Position numbers and translations under genes: made by a program
Notes under the pieces: generated by a model
Databases searched by the model: none
The model's input: only the letters and a program-made list of their open reading frames with translations
Told to the model about the DNA's origin: nothing
DNA from: Ecdyonurus torrentis
Lineage: Eukaryota > Arthropoda > Insecta > Ephemeroptera > Heptageniidae
DNA: 64,000 nucleotides
Assembly: GCA_949318235.1 (NCBI GenBank)
Contig: OX439133.1
Location: forward strand, 17,516,099-17,580,098
Direction: 5' to 3'
Part shown: piece after piece, positions 47,839 through 63,567 of the stretch
How positions within the stretch are numbered: the first letter of the stretch is position 1
How the letters are laid out: each line of letters begins with the position of its first letter

Positions 47839-49768
47839 GAATGAGAATAAGAATGATCTATAAATTGAAAACAAATTAAAAAGTTTAATTTATTGAACAA
47901 CTTTGAGAAATCGTTTGATTTTTTGTTAATATTATTTTTCTCACATATTTGAGGTACTAACTCAATTTATGAACAACTTTAATGCTCTCAAAATTATTTC
48001 TTAGTATTATTAGTAGAGAAAGAACTTGCTGGCACACTCAATTTTTCTATAATTATTAAGTAGCTTTTGACCAAAAATGAGAATCATTGGACAATTTAAA
48101 GTTGTTCAAGCGTTACCAACTCTTACCATTTTTTTTCCTTGGACAGCCAATCATTGTCAAAGACACTTGCTATACTTTCCAGAACAAACTAATGTTTTAT
48201 CAATAGATAAAAATAAGAATTTAACTTTACGCAATATTGGCAAAAGAGAAATAATTGGAGACGATATAGTGAGATTTTTAATTTTACACCTTTTTGCATT
48301 TGTATTTGTTGAGGATTTATTACAAAAATAGTCAGTCTTTGCGTTGTTTAATTTCTTTCAACTGTACCTGTGTTATTTAGATCTCTAAATTTTTCCGATT
48401 CAAAATATATTCAATCTAATAATATCTACTCGTACATCTACCTAAAAAAACAAGATAATAATTGTTAAAAATCTATAAGTTAATAATGATTAGATTTAAT
48501 ATATTAAAGTTAAATTAAAAAATAATAAATAAAAAACAAAATTAGATATATAAATTGAATTTATAATTAAATTTTAAAAATAATATCTTAAACGTTAATA
48601 TTTAAATATAAAAAAATACACATGCAACACATGCTTAAAACACTTAAAAATGTGTATCAAGAAATTAGATATCTCCAGGGTAATTTATTAAAAAGTTGTA
48701 GAGAAACAAAAATTGATATTATGCTAAACAACATTAGGATTAGGTATTTTCAAAAATGAAAAATTTTAGGTCACCAGCCTAAAATTTAATTACGATTTTA
48801 GGAAGTTTTAGTCAGATAAGAGCCAATGTTAAATTCAATAATAATTATTTAATTTTTTTTTGTCGACTTATCATAGGTAGCAGAGTTACTAATAACTTTT
48901 AAAAGACATTATAAAATTTTGGAGTGATTTATTTATATTTTGAGAAACAAGCCATACAAATACAACTCTTTAACATATTTATTTCGTTCATAATAAAGTA
49001 TTATGGTTGCAATATAGAAATAAGTTGTTGCTAATTTTGCCAATTTCATAAAACATTGCAGTTTTATGTATACTTCTCTATATGAAAGGCATAGAACACG
49101 TTAAACAAAAAACTTGTGTAACACCTGTAATACTTGTGTAAGATACCTAAAAATTAACGTTGATTTTCCAGTCATTGATTCGTAATATATTTTCTATTCA
49201 CGAAATAGCAGATGCGGTTTTATGACGTCACAGCTCGGTGGAATATTGGCGCGTGAAAACAAGCGAGCTGTGACATCATAAAGCTGCACCTGCCATTTCG
49301 TGAATGGAAAATAAATTAGAATTTCATATTTTAGCCAAAACTTACTATGACACTTGATTTTCAGTTATGTTAGGCTTTGTTTTGAGACGGTAGGGGAGCG
49401 TAGATTTCAGCATAGTGAAATTTTCGTAAGAAAGAAACAGCCAGGTGGGAATTTAGGTGCTATGGGATTCGAATAAAAATTTGTAAAGAATGAAATATCT
49501 GCGTCTTTGCACAGTGATACATTAGGATATGGTATCTAGAAAATGTAAAAAAAAAATTTGAGGGTATCACCAAACTAGATTTTAAATTATGAAATTTTAG
49601 TGGCATGAGAGCTAATGTTAATTTCAATAATTATTTTCTCTGTTATATCTGATAGTCACGGGTTCTGAAAATTTTATATTAGGTAGCTGTTACTGTTAAT
49701 TTTCAAATGGTATCATAAAGTTTCGAAGTTTGCAGGACAACTGAATGCAACCCTTTAAATTTGCTCGC

Positions 49769-49940
49769 AGTGTTGCCAGGTCGTGTTTTCTAATATCGCC
49801 AAGAGATTGTCAATATATCGCCATTTCTATGCTTTTTCTGGGCGATCTATCGCCACAAAATCGAAGCTCCCATACTTGCAATGTTAAATTTTCATCGCCA
49901 AGCCCAAAAATATCGCCGCTTTGGCGATGTATCAACTTGC
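49769..49940. mobile_element. Element starting CAGTGTTGCCAGG with repeated TCGCCA
   Basis: CAGTGTTGCCAGG resembles widespread hAT-type MITE ends. TATCGCCA or its complement (TGGCGATA, GGGCGATC) occurs about six times, giving an imperfect foldback. No clear right end. Confidence 0.45.
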
Positions 49941-50397
49941 TTAACATTTTAATTGTTTTAATAATAAATATTTTCATTTACAGACGAATAATTTAAAAAG
50001 TAATCATACAAGCATACTATGACAATACTAAACTTTGATTTATATCAAAATAAGTGATTGAGAATTAAATATAAAATAATTAAATATAAAATATTATTTA
50101 AAAGAAATCAGCACTAGAAATTTAAATTGAACACTAAAATAAATCTGTAAAAATATTTGACGAAATATTTATTAACAAACAATTATTTATATCAAATATA
50201 TAAAAATTGAAATTTTGATTTGTTCTTGATTTTTGGTGAAATAGTTTATAACATTTTGTTTAAAAAAATCACTTTACGTCAGAGTACGACAAAAAAATAC
50301 TTAAAATAATGAACGAGAAATATTAACAACAAAAGCAATAGAACAGTTATATAAAATATTTTTACTATAATATTAACTAACTGCAACTTAAAGGATT

Positions 50398-50700
50398 CGG
50401 TTGTATGCATTCATGTTAAAGTCTGGATCACTCAATAACATGGGCTGCATAAAAAAATTACTCATTTTGCAAGTTTTAAAATACAAAGCAATATTTTTTA
50501 GAGCATTGATGTTGGTAATACTTTGAATTAGTATCTCAAATATGTAAGAAAAATACTAAAAAAAAAAAAAAAAAAAAATCTTATTTCCTAAAGAAAATAG
50601 CCAAAAAAAAGATTTTTCCTATGCCGTTAATCATTACTTTAGTATGGCGCCCAAGCGTATATTAAATATAACCGCATGCGTATATAAAATTATAAAGTAT
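50398..50700 (-). mobile_element. A-family MITE copy
   Basis: TATGCATTCATGTTAAAGTC ... GTATGGCGCCCAAGCG. Further minus-strand A copies are at about 39655-39962, 52425-52700 and 56855-57152. Confidence 0.7.
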
Positions 50701-53105
50701 AACAACTAACAACCTAGATATAGCAGAACAATCAAGAAAGTCCCATTTTTTTTTTCTCTGATTAATTTTATTGCATACTCTAAGAGAGGGCATTTTCATG
50801 AATCCAAAATTGAGGTATTTTAATTTTTAATTCCATTGAGTATTTTTATTACAATTTCTAATTCTATAAATGAAGTCACGGGCGTTAACTTGTCGTATGC
50901 AAACATGCGTAATAATGTAATACTATATGTCATATAATTTAATTCTACTTTTGCATCAGTTTAATCACACCTATTAATTTTCTGTGGGTACGATATGATT
51001 TTATTACACAGTATTTACCGTCATATTTAAAGATTAATTAAAATCTGTCATTAGAAGATTATTTATATACAAATTTAATAAATTATAACAAAAATAAAAA
51101 ATCTGCAAATTAAATATATTTAATTTATCACATTAATAATTATTATATATTTTTTTATTGTAAAAAAAAAAATGTAAAAATGAAAGGCGAAAAATTAGAT
51201 AGTTGGGTAATTTATTTAAAAGATAAGCAAGAGAAACAACTACGATTTTTTACAGTGTAACATTATGTAGGATAAGGAATTGTGTAAAATGTAAAAAAAA
51301 AAAAAAAAAAAAAAAAAAGTCGCATGCCTACATTTTAAATTACGTCTTTTGTTTTTATGTTTTAGTCCCATAAGAGTCAATGTTAATTTCAAAATTAATT
51401 ATTTTCTTTCTTATTTTATGGTCTAAAGTTCTAAAAATTTTATCATAGGTAGCTGTTACTTAAAACTTTTAAATTATATTATAAAATTTTGGAGTGATCT
51501 ATTTAGATTTTGAGAAACAAGCCATACAAATACAACTCTTTAACATATTTATTTCGTTCATAATAAAGTATTATGGTTGATATATAGAAATATATAAGTG
51601 TCTGCTATTTCTTTCAACGTTATTCAAATTTGCAGTCTCGTGTATACTTCTATATTAAAGGCATAGAACACGTTAAAAAAAACTTGTGTAAGATATCTGA
51701 AAATCAACGTTGATTTGGCCGGAGTCGTTGATTTCTAATCTATATTCTAATCACAAAAAGGCAGATGCGATATTATGACGTCACAGATTGCTGGAATACT
51801 GGCGGGTGAAATCAAGCGAACTGTGACATCATAAAGCCGCACCTGTCATTTCGTGAATGGAAAATAAATTAGAATTCAATGATTTTGCTCAAAAATTACT
51901 GACAGTTGATTTTAAGGATATATTTTGCCTCCTTAAGCTTTTTTTTTTTTTTTTTTATTGTTTTTTTAAACGTGTTTAAGACCTTTAAACTTATATATTC
52001 ATAGTAAAACAAATTAGCATTATCAATAAGTCAAAATTTATATAGGAAGACGGTACAGTCAATAAGTATTTAATTTAAATTGAAATTTTGTAATTGAACA
52101 TTATATATATAAAAATTGAATATAAAATAATATTTAAAAAGACAATATTACTACAAGTTGACTTTCATATTAAAATTTACGTATTAATATTTGAATAATT
52201 ATTTATGAAAAAAAAAAAAAAAAATTAATTTTGATGTAGAACTAAAAAAAAAAAATTATGACAACAAAGAATAAAAATAATAAAGAAAATTTTCAGAGTA
52301 GTACATAAAAACCAATGAAATAGCAACCAAATTAAATCTTATTGCTGTTCTTAGCAATAGAACAGTTTTATAAAAGTTTATTACATTAGAATATTAACTA
52401 ATTACAACTTAAATGATAAGTATGTATGCATTCATATTAAAGTCAACGCCATGTTGGATCACTTAATAACTTCAGCTGCAAAGGAAAATGACTCATTTGT
52501 GCAGTTTAAAAATTCTAAGCAATAGTTTTCATAGCATTGGCGCTGTTGTTAAACTGAATTATAGTATCAAAAGAACGTGAGAAAAAAAAATCTGATTTCC
52601 CTAAGAAAATGAAAATAATAATAATAATAATAAAGTTTGTCCTATGCCGAGCAATGTTATTCATTACTTCAGTATGGCGCCCAAACGCATTAAACATGAC
52701 GCATGCACCCTATATATAAAGTAAAGAAAAAGGAGGAAGACCCAATATTTTGCATGGTTAATTTTATTGCATATTCTAAGAGAGGACGTTTACTTGAATC
52801 AACGGTTGAGAATGTCAAATATTTAAGTACATTAAGTATTTTTAATCAATTTTTGATTCGCGAAATGACGTCAACTTGTCCTATGCAAACATGCGTAAGT
52901 TAACATTGGTGAAGTCATTTTTCAGATATTAAATCTTAAATAAAAACTTAATGAAATCAAAAGTTTGAATAAAAATCGATGCAGTACGATGTCCTCTTTT
53001 AAAATATGAAATAAAATTACCACTTACATGTTGACTTCCTCATTGTTATAGTTTTTAAGAAGGTAGGGGAGCGTAGATGGCAGCACTGTATATCAAAAAT
53101 ATCAG

Positions 53106-53287
53106 CAAGATAATACATACAAGATAGCGACACCAACTGGTCCCATGTTAATTTTAGCGCAGTTGTGATTGGTCAATATTGATCACGTGACCTTCAACTC
53201 GGGCGCTGATTGGCTTAGAGGCTCATTTTGAATTTCGCGACGCCCCAAATTGACCGAGCGTGTCCTTATCTTGTATGAAGTATCTTG
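53106..53287. mobile_element. H-family MITE, copy 2, inside G
   Basis: CAAGATAATACATACAAGAT ... TTGTATGAAGTATCTTG. It interrupts the third J/G copy. It keeps TTGATCACGTGACC and the ATTGG boxes. Confidence 0.8.
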
Positions 53288-53876
53288 AATTGACAATCAC
53301 ACTGTGCTGCCATCTATGGCCCCCTTCCTCCTTAAAAACCGAGGCTGGCGTGATAGAGGAGGCCGACCTTATTCAACTTTCGATTTTATTCGGTGACTAG
53401 CGCAGTAGGTAAGAAACCCATAGCAGCGTTACTACTTTTGATCAAGTTTTTTTAGTGACTTTGGTCAACCTCCTCAATCTCGCCAGCTTCATTAAAAACT
53501 ATAACAGTGAGGAATATGATATTTAAGTAGAGTACCAACCGTGCTACCTCGTGTTTTGGGTCTAAATTTGGAGTCATTGTTAAGCAAAGGGTCCCACCTA
53601 GCCGTGATAAAACATTTAAGATGTTTGACCGTCCCGAAAAAAAATATTGTAATTAACAATGGACCTTTTTGGCTTAAAACTTCAAAAAATCATAAAAATT
53701 AATTTGCACAGTGACCCTCCAAATTTTTATATATATGGGGTTCTCAAGCTGAAGTATCATTGAGCAAAATATTAGATTATTTCGACGAGAAAAGTTTGAG
53801 TCTATTGTCCGTCGTCATTACCCTACATCCCAAGTATTTTAAAATTAAAAGCCTGCTTCTTCTTCTCTTCAGCACC

Positions 53877-54278
53877 TTAAGGGGGTAGGTGACCGACTGA
53901 TATCTCGCAAACTAGGACGGTTGCGAATAATAATAAATAACACAAAGTAAAGAAGAAATATGACTTAAAAATTTAGTTATGTCAAACATGTGAAAACACG
54001 ATCAAATATTTAAGTTATTACACTTTAAAGATAACATGTTAATGTGGAAATTTAAATTTGAGCGGGAAATTTTAGTCAAATTAGAAACTTTTTTTACAAT
54101 TAAAAAAATCATTAAAATTTTTTTTTGGCGTAAAAAAATCTATTTTAAATTTACTTGATTTTATTTGAAAATTATAGTGTTTGTTTTATTGCAATTAAAT
54201 CATGTAGTAAAAATTATTGGGAAAATATAATTTTTCTTTGAGCGATTTCCGGTCCAAGTCGGTCCCCCACCGCCTTAA
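53877..54278. mobile_element. K-type MITE, TTAA-flanked
   Basis: TTAAGGGGGTAGGTGACCGA at the left and TCGGTCCCCCACCGCCTTAA at the right, an inverted pair. Its reverse complement matches 15764-16155. Confidence 0.78.
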
Positions 54279-57261
54279 CTTAAATTCGAAATATTATTGA
54301 CAACTACATTGTATTCCAAACTTTTGATTTATTTTAATATCAATTATCTTGACTTGGTATTTAATAAATAAATGTAGTTATAAAATAATAATATAAAAAA
54401 AAATACTACATATTATATTTTGTTTAATATTAAATTTTACCTAACCAATTATATTATATTACGAGTATATTAAACTGTTTATTGTTATACAAAAAAAAAC
54501 AAAAAAACTATTATATACTCGTATATATGAAAATTTATTTGTTGCAAAAATTAAATATTCGAAATTGTGAAAAATACGATGTAAATTCAGCATACTCCTG
54601 GTTTAGTAGTCTCAACGGACCTCCTACCCAACCCCCCACCCCTTAACCTTCCACCCCCCCCCCAAAAAAAAAAAAGAAAAGAAAAGGAAAAAGGAACAAG
54701 ACTTAAATTCTGTAAATCGAACTTCATTAAATTAAACTTTAACGCCATATTGGATCAATGATCAACAGTGCTCAGCATAGGACAGCAATAGGACTTTGTT
54801 TATGGCAATTTTCTTTGGAAAATCATTTTAATTTTTGTAATTTATACTTTTCTCACATACTTGAGATACTAAGTCAACCTATTAACAGCTTCAATGCACT
54901 CAAAAATATTGCTTATTAGTATTATTACTAGAGACTCAATTTGCTGTTACTCTCGACTTTTTTTTGTTTTTATTAGGTAACTTTTAACCAAAAATGAGAA
55001 TGAATTGAAAAATTTAAAGTCGTTTAAGCGTTACCAATTTTCAACAATTTTTATCATTTTATTTATTTATTATTATTATTATTTTTTTTTTTGACAGCCA
55101 ATCAATGTCAAAGAGCCTTACTATACTTTGCAAAACAAACTGATGCTTAATAAAAAAAGAAAAACAAAAAACAAAAAAAGAAAAAAGAAAGAAAGAAAAA
55201 AAAACTGAATTGAACTTTATGCCATATTAACAAATTCAAATTCTTAATTCATTCTTTCATCCAACATACATAACACAATCAAATGCATTAGTCTAGGTTA
55301 TTGCCAACAAATGACAATTTAGAAATGATTGTCAAAACTATTAACAACATACAAATAAAACAAAAAAGATACTTGATAACATTGATAGAATAATTTATTC
55401 ATTCATGTTTTGCTTGGTTTTCTTATTAAGACGAATTTATTACAAAAACATCTAATTTCATTCAACTTTAACAGAATTAATGAGTATTATTCGCATCTAT
55501 TAATTTTACCGAATAAAAAATATCTTCAATCTCTAACATTGTCTATACTCAACAAAATAAATCAAAAAAATTTACTTAAGAGAATTTAATGTTCACGACT
55601 GCATAGATTTAATATATAAAAAGTAAATATAAAATATTAAATAGAAAACAAAATTAGAAACAAAATTGAATTAAGTATTGAATTTTACACAATAATAACT
55701 TATTTAATTTTATTTAAATATTAAAAAGAATTTTATTTAAAACATTTAAAAATGTGTGACAATATTAGATACTTGGGTAATTTATTAAACATTTATAAAC
55801 AAAAAAAAAAAAACTAATGTTTTGTTGAGCTACATTAGGATTAGGTTTTTTCAAAAATGTAAAAATTTTAAGTCACCGGGCTAAAATTTAAGTTGCGATA
55901 TTTAGAAGTTTTAGTCCCATAAGAGCCAATGTTAATTTCAATAATAATTATTTTGTCTCTTATTTTATGGTCTAAAGTTCTAAAATTTTTACCATGGGTA
56001 GCTGTTACTGATAACTTTTAAATGACATTATAAAATTTTGGAGTGATCTATTTATATTTTGAGAAACAAGCCATACAAATACAACTCTTTAAGATAAAAA
56101 ATTCATTCATAATAAAGTATTATGGTTGATATAAGGAATATTTGTTGCTAATTATACTAATTCCATTCAATTTTGCAGGCTTATTTATACTTATCTATTA
56201 CGAAAACAAGCGAGCTGTACATCATAAAGCCGCACCTGCCATTTCATGAATGTAAGATAAATTAGAATTCAATGATTTTGACTCAAAACTTACTGACAGT
56301 AGATTTTAAGGTAGTACGGATATATTTTACCTCCTTAAGATTTCATTATCTTTTTTTAATTATTATTTTGATCGTCTTCAAAGCATTCAGATTATTATAT
56401 TCATAGTAAATTAAAATTTTCAGTCACATTAGAGATTAATTTAAGACCATGTTTAAAACCAACCAAATTATTTTTCAATTTCATATTTTGTGATTGAATA
56501 TTAAATATATAAAATTTAAATATAAAATCATTAAAAAAAACATCAACACAAAGTTAACTTTAGTATTAATATTTTCGTATTAATATTTAATTAACTATTA
56601 AAAAAAAATGTATCATTTGTTTTTAACACGTGCTAATCAAACTTTTTTAATTTTATTTAAATTTTATTGTAAAATAAAAAAAAAAGTTAAAAACTAAAAA
56701 AAATAAAAATAATGAAGCAAATTTTCAAAGTACATAAAAACCTGAGAAAGCAACCAAATTAAATCTAATTGCTGTTCTTAGCAATAGAACAGTTTCATTC
56801 TAAATTCTAAACTATTACATTATAATATTAACTAACTACAACTTAAAATATAAGGATGTATGCATTCTTGTTAAAGTAAACGCCATTTTGTATCATGACA
56901 TTGAATAACATGGGCTGTAAAGGAAAATGATTCATTTTGTTAGTTTGAAAATACTAAGCAATAGTTTTGAGAGCATAGATGCTGTCGATGGATTGAATAA
57001 GTATCTCAAGTATGTATGAAAAAAAATAATAACTGATTTTCCAAAGAAAATAGCCATAAAAATGAAGTTTTTCCTATGTTGAGCAATGTTATTCATTACT
57101 TCAGTATGACGTAAATGCAGTAAATATGACGTCATGCGCATACACCCTATATAAAGTATAGAAAAGTGAGGAAGACCCAATATTTTGCTTGGATAATTTT
57201 ATTGCATATTATAAGAGAGGACATTTTCTTGAAGCAATAGTTGAGAACTTTTATTACTTAA

Positions 57262-58274
57262 AGTTGGAAAAAACTATGTTGTTTTTATTAGCTAAATCAA
57301 TTGGTATTGTTATGAAAGTTTTATATTCACAAAAGAAAAAAGTCTCAAAAAATATTTAAACACATTTTATGATATCATTTGATTCAGCGAAAGAGGGAAA
57401 CAGAGAATTTTGCTTTTAAGTGAACTTTTACCCCCTGCTGCAGGTTGGTCACGGATAATTGAGCTTACAAGCATAACTTATATAAATATGGAAAAACATA
57501 TCGTGGGAGGGTAATTTGTCTTGTTTGTCTTATATCTCAAAATTTTAACTTGAAAACCACGCATGGATCATTTTTATAGAAAAATAATATATAAAATAAA
57601 CCTTACATGCATTCTTAATTGGGGATGAAAATTTACTTTCTCTTTCAAGACACAAAGCGGCACCCTGCGGAAGACACAAGACCGTGGCGCGCTCACACAT
57701 GTGTGCTCATTTATCTTCTTATTTCTCCCACCCTTCATCTCATCTTTCACCCTAGTTGGTATTGTAAGAAGAGGTGGGAGATTTTCTTGAATTAATGATA
57801 TTTTTTAATACCTTAATTAGTGCATTTATTTTCAAAATTTATTGTGCTCACTCTGCCATTTTATTACTAGATAACTAATTTATATTTTGGTAAAGTGTAA
57901 CTATGTGATGACCAATAGTTCTCCAGTTATAAAGTTGTAAAGTTCAAACTTGCTGAAAAACCTTTGTTTTTGCTATGGTGCCGACAACCATTTCCCTCTT
58001 TAGAAAGAAATCATACCAAATAGAAGAGGGAAAAACAAGCCTAAAGGGCAGGACAGCGGTCGTTTCTTATCGCAATTCTTATCCCACCCCTGCGATAGCG
58101 TCCATAAAGTTAGCATTGTCCAAGCTCTTATCGCTGCGCTAAGAAAAGGGGATAAGAATGACGGCTGTCCTAGGCTTAAATAATTTTTTGAGAACTTTTT
58201 CTTTTGTGAATATAAATTTTTCATAACAATACTAATTGATTTAGCTAATAAAAAGAACATGGTTTTTTCCAGCT
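57262..58274. mobile_element. 1,013-bp TTAA-flanked element with ~95-bp inverted ends
   Basis: TTAA at 57258-57261 and 58275-58278. The inverted ends begin AGTTGGAAAAAACTATGTTG and close with CATGGTTTTTTCCAGCT. The paralogous sites near 40070 and 52830 lack it. No transposase frame is present. A smaller foldback (58037-58183; AGCCTAAAGGGCAGGACAGC mirrored by GGCTGTCCTAGGCTT) is nested in its right half. Confidence 0.87.
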
Positions 58275-61200
58275 TTAAGTTCAATAAGTATTTTTAATCC
58301 ATCTAAAAATATCAAAATGACGTCACAAGCGTCAACGTTTTCCTTTGCAAACATGCGCATAAGTTAACATCTGTGACGTCATTTTTAAACTTTTAAAATA
58401 AAAACTTAATGAACTCAAAAAATATGGATAACAATCGATTCGCAGAATGACGTCCTCCTTTAAAATATGAAATAAAATTATCACTCAAATGTTGTTATCC
58501 TCATTGTTATAGTTTTTAAGGGGAAAGGTTAGCGTAGATGGCAGCACGATATTTCAAATATCAGCTGTTATTTAATATGGCTGACTTTTTTAAATTGACA
58601 ATTACACTGTACTGCCATCTACGGTCACCTTTCTACTTAAAAACCGAGGCTGGCGAGATTGAGAAGTCTGCACGTATTCAAATTTTATCCGGTGACTAGC
58701 GCCGTAGATAAGAAACACATAATGGCATTACTACTTTTGATAAAGTTTTTTTTAGTGACTTTGGTCAACCTCCTAGATCTCGCCAGCTTAATTAAAAACT
58801 GTAACAGTGGGGAATATTATATTTAAGGGAGTAAGGTACCGACCTTATATCTCAAAAACTTGAACGTGCTTTGGGTCTAAATTTGGTGTCATTGTGAAGC
58901 TACGGGTCACACCTAGCCGTGATAAAAATTTTAAGATATTTGACCGGTCTGAATTTTTTTTTTTTAAATTAACATTGGGATTTAAACGTCAAAAAAGCAT
59001 GTAAAATTAATTTGCACAGAGACCCCCCAAATTTTGCTCAAGCTGAAGTAACATTGTACAAAATTTCAATTTCTTTTTGACGAATAAAGTTTGTGTCTAA
59101 TGCCTAACGTTATTACTCTAAACCCTTAAATATTTTAAAATTGAAAGACATCACATTCTTATATCCAGATCTTTACTTGCAATTCAAATTATTTTTAAAT
59201 ATCACACAACTATACAGCAATATTTGATTTATTTACCACCCATCAATCATTTAGATTTGGTATTCAATAAATAAATATGTTTATTAAATAATAATTATAA
59301 AAATGTATTATATACTAAAATATATATTTTGTTTACTATTCAATATTACTAACAAGATAATATTTTAATAAATAAAACTGTTTTTATTAATTTAAAATAA
59401 ATTTAAAAAAAAATTATATTAGAATGTATTATTTGCAAAAATTAAATTAAATATGTTAAATTAAGAAAAGTAAATTGAATAAAAAATAAACTTATGGTTT
59501 AGAGACGTCAACAACCCCCCTTCTCCTCAAAAAAAGGAAAAATAGAAAAGGGAACATGCCTTCTATAAATCAAACTTCATTAAAATAACCTTCAACGCCA
59601 TACTGGATCGATGATCAACATTACTCAGAATAGGACAAACTTTGTTTTTGTTTAATTTTCTTTGAGAAATCGTGTTATTTTTGGTTTGTATTATTTTTCT
59701 TACATACTTGAGATACTAATTAAGTCCACCTATTAACAACATGAATGCTCTTAAAAATCTTGCTTAGTATTGTTACTAGAGACTCGATTTGCTTGTTCTC
59801 TCGACTTTTTTTTCTATTATAACTAGGTAACTTTTACCCAAAAATTAGTACAAATTGAAAATTTGAAGTCGTTTAAGCGTTACCAATTTTCTACATTATT
59901 AACCTTTTTTTTGTTGTTGTTGGACAGCCAATCATTGTCAAATATTCTTACTATATTTTGCAGAACAAACTGCTGTTTTATCAATAAAAAAAAAATCTGA
60001 ATTCAACGTCACGCAATATTGACAATTGAGAAAGAATTGGATATGATAAAACTATATTTTTAATTTCTACTTAACATTTATAGCTTAATTATTTATTCAT
60101 GTTTTGATTTATCTTTGTTGATAATTTATTACTCTATAGTCAGTGTATGTGCTGTCTAATTCATCTTTACCAGTATTCGCAATTTTACATTGTACTGATA
60201 TCTTTAACATCCAACTGCCGATTCAACAGCTTCCTCTAGGAAGTAGTAACACATTCATCTATTAAATGCTGTTGCAACTATATATCCTATGATAATTACA
60301 TTTAATATATAAAACTTAAATATAAAATATTAAAAAATAAACCAAATTAAATACTACATAAATTTAGTAATTAATTTTACACAATAATATCTTTAATATT
60401 AAAGTATAAAAAAATTAACATTTGTTTAAAACACTAGAAAATGTGTGCCAAGATTTAATTAGATACTTGCGTAATTTATTAAAAAGTTAAAAAACAAACA
60501 CAAAACTCATATTTGACTAACATAAGTTACATTTAGGATTAGGTATTTTCATAAATTTAAAAATTTAGATCACCAGCCTACAATTTAAATAACGATTTTT
60601 GGAAGTTTTAGTCCCATAAGAGCCAATGTTAATTTCAATAATAATTATTATCTCTCTTATTTTATGGTTTAAAGTTCTAAAAATTTTGTCATAGGTAGCT
60701 GTTACTGATAACTTTCAAATGACATTATAAAATTGTGGAGTGATTTATTTAGATTTTAAAAAACAAGCCATACAAATACAACTCTTTAACATATTTATTT
60801 CATTCATAGTAAAGTATTCTGGTTGAAATATAGAAATAAGTTGTTGCTAATACTACTAATTTTATTAAAATTATCAGTTTTATGTACACTTCTCTATTAA
60901 AGGCATAGAACACATTAAACAAAAAACTTATGTAACACATTCACGAAATGGCAGATGCGGTTTTATGACGTCACAGCTCCCTGGAATACTGGCGCACAAA
61001 ATCACGCGAGCTATGACATTATAAAGCCGCACCTGCCATTTCGTGAATATAAAATAAATTAGAATTCAGTGATTCCGGCCAAAACGTACTCACAGTTGAT
61101 TTTCAGTTATGTTAGGATATGTTTTAAGGCGGTAGGGGAGCGTAGATTGCAGCACAGGGAAATTTTTGTACGAAACAGTCAGGCAGGCGGTAATTTAGGT

Positions 61201-62057
61201 GGTACGGGATTTGAATAAAAACTGGTAAAGAATGAAAAATTTGAATTTTTTTTAGTGTTACGTAAGATTAAGGTATCTTGAAAATGTAATAAAATTTAGA
61301 GGGTCACCATGCTAGATTTTTTGAAACTTTAGTCCCATAAGAGCCAATGTTAATTTCATTAATTATTTTCTCTCTTATATCATATTGTCATGTGTTCTAA
61401 AAATTTTATCATAGGTAGCTGCTACTATTAATTTTTTTTAAAAGTATCATAAAATTTCAAAGTTTTATTTTTAGATGCAAGCGGGCAAGGAGATATTCAA
61501 ATGAAAAATACTAGACATACTTCTGCCTGTTTTAAGCCATAGATTCTTCTTTAATTTTTTTTTTAATTTTTTTTTTAACCGGTAACCTTTATAGAAATGT
61601 TGCTATACTTGTTTTTTTCATGTCGCATTATATAATAACAAAATCTTGCTCTATTATAGTCTTTAACATTTAAATTGACATTTTACATTTCAAAGGTATC
61701 TTCAAAGATGTAAAAAAAAAAAAACACACAGAAAAAAAAGGGGGGGGGGCTAAAAAAATGCTAGATTAAAAATGATATTTTTGTGGTTAATTTTATTTCT
61801 TTTTAAGTTTTAGTCCAATAGGAGCACAGGTTAATTTCAATAAATATTTTCTCTGTTATATATATATATATATATGATGACGTCACATGTAATAATGTTA
61901 ACTCAAAATTAAAAACAGAGTGAATATAAAAAAATAATAATAAAATAAACTCATGATACCCTATATTATGGTAATTAAAAAAAAAATCCCTCATCTGACA
62001 ACTATGATGAGCTCTGAAAATATTCAGTAGTATTTTCGGTATAGTTGTTATACAGTA

Positions 62058-62882
<825 letters not shown>

Positions 62883-63567
62883 TACATTGAATAACAACGA
62901 AAATCTTTGGGATAAAAATTTGAATTTGAGAGATATGGACTTTTTATCTAAACGTTGAAAAATATTGTAAACTGAAAATTTTAGTAGATAGAAAAATATC
63001 TTAAAACCTGGATTTCTACAAGTCAATTATTATTATTTAATGTATTTTTAACATTGATTTTTTCTGAAATTTTAGCAACCATACAAAAAAAAAATCAAAT
63101 TTTAATGGCACCAACTTATTCCAATGTTAAGCTAAGTTATGTAGTAATTAAAAATTTCACCCTAAAATTTTGATGTTTTCGTTTTTTTCGTTTCGTTTCG
63201 TTTCGTTTTTTTTTTTTTTTTTCTTTTTTTTTTCTTTTTTTTTTTTTTTGATGCAATATTATGCAAAAATGTTGAAAAATGTTGAAAAATGTTGCAAAAT
63301 GTTGCAAAAACATTAAAAATAGTGAAAATAGTGAAAAATGTTGAAAATGTTGAAAATAAATGGGTATTAAACGACTTAAAATTGCGCAATTGGCACTCAT
63401 TTTTCATTAAAAGTGACCTAAATATGACAGAAAAAAATGTTGAAAAACTTTAAATCCGGTCTCTACTTATAATATTCCTATGCAGCCCATGTTATTGAGT
63501 GATCCAACATGGCGTTGACTTTAACATGAATGCATACACCCTATCGACGGTCTCGCGGCTATTATAT

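Larger units (their letters stand above)
45340..49390. repeat. ~2.03-kb tandem duplication
   Basis: Two head-to-tail units (about 45340-47360 and 47360-49390). Each contains, in order, I, partial A, the X left end, the GACAGCCAAT segment, B and F. Landmarks repeat at intervals of 2,019-2,061 bp. Confidence 0.82.

Noticed and set aside
58000..58284. 94-residue minus-strand frame in the 1,013-bp element as a transposase remnant
   Set aside because: It overlaps the nested foldback and shows no DDE or other transposase motif.
63137..63407. Minus-strand lysine/phenylalanine-rich frames (and 44541-44771)
   Set aside because: They translate a poly-T tract plus the ATGTTGAAA minisatellite; the two block copies differ by frame-changing length variation.
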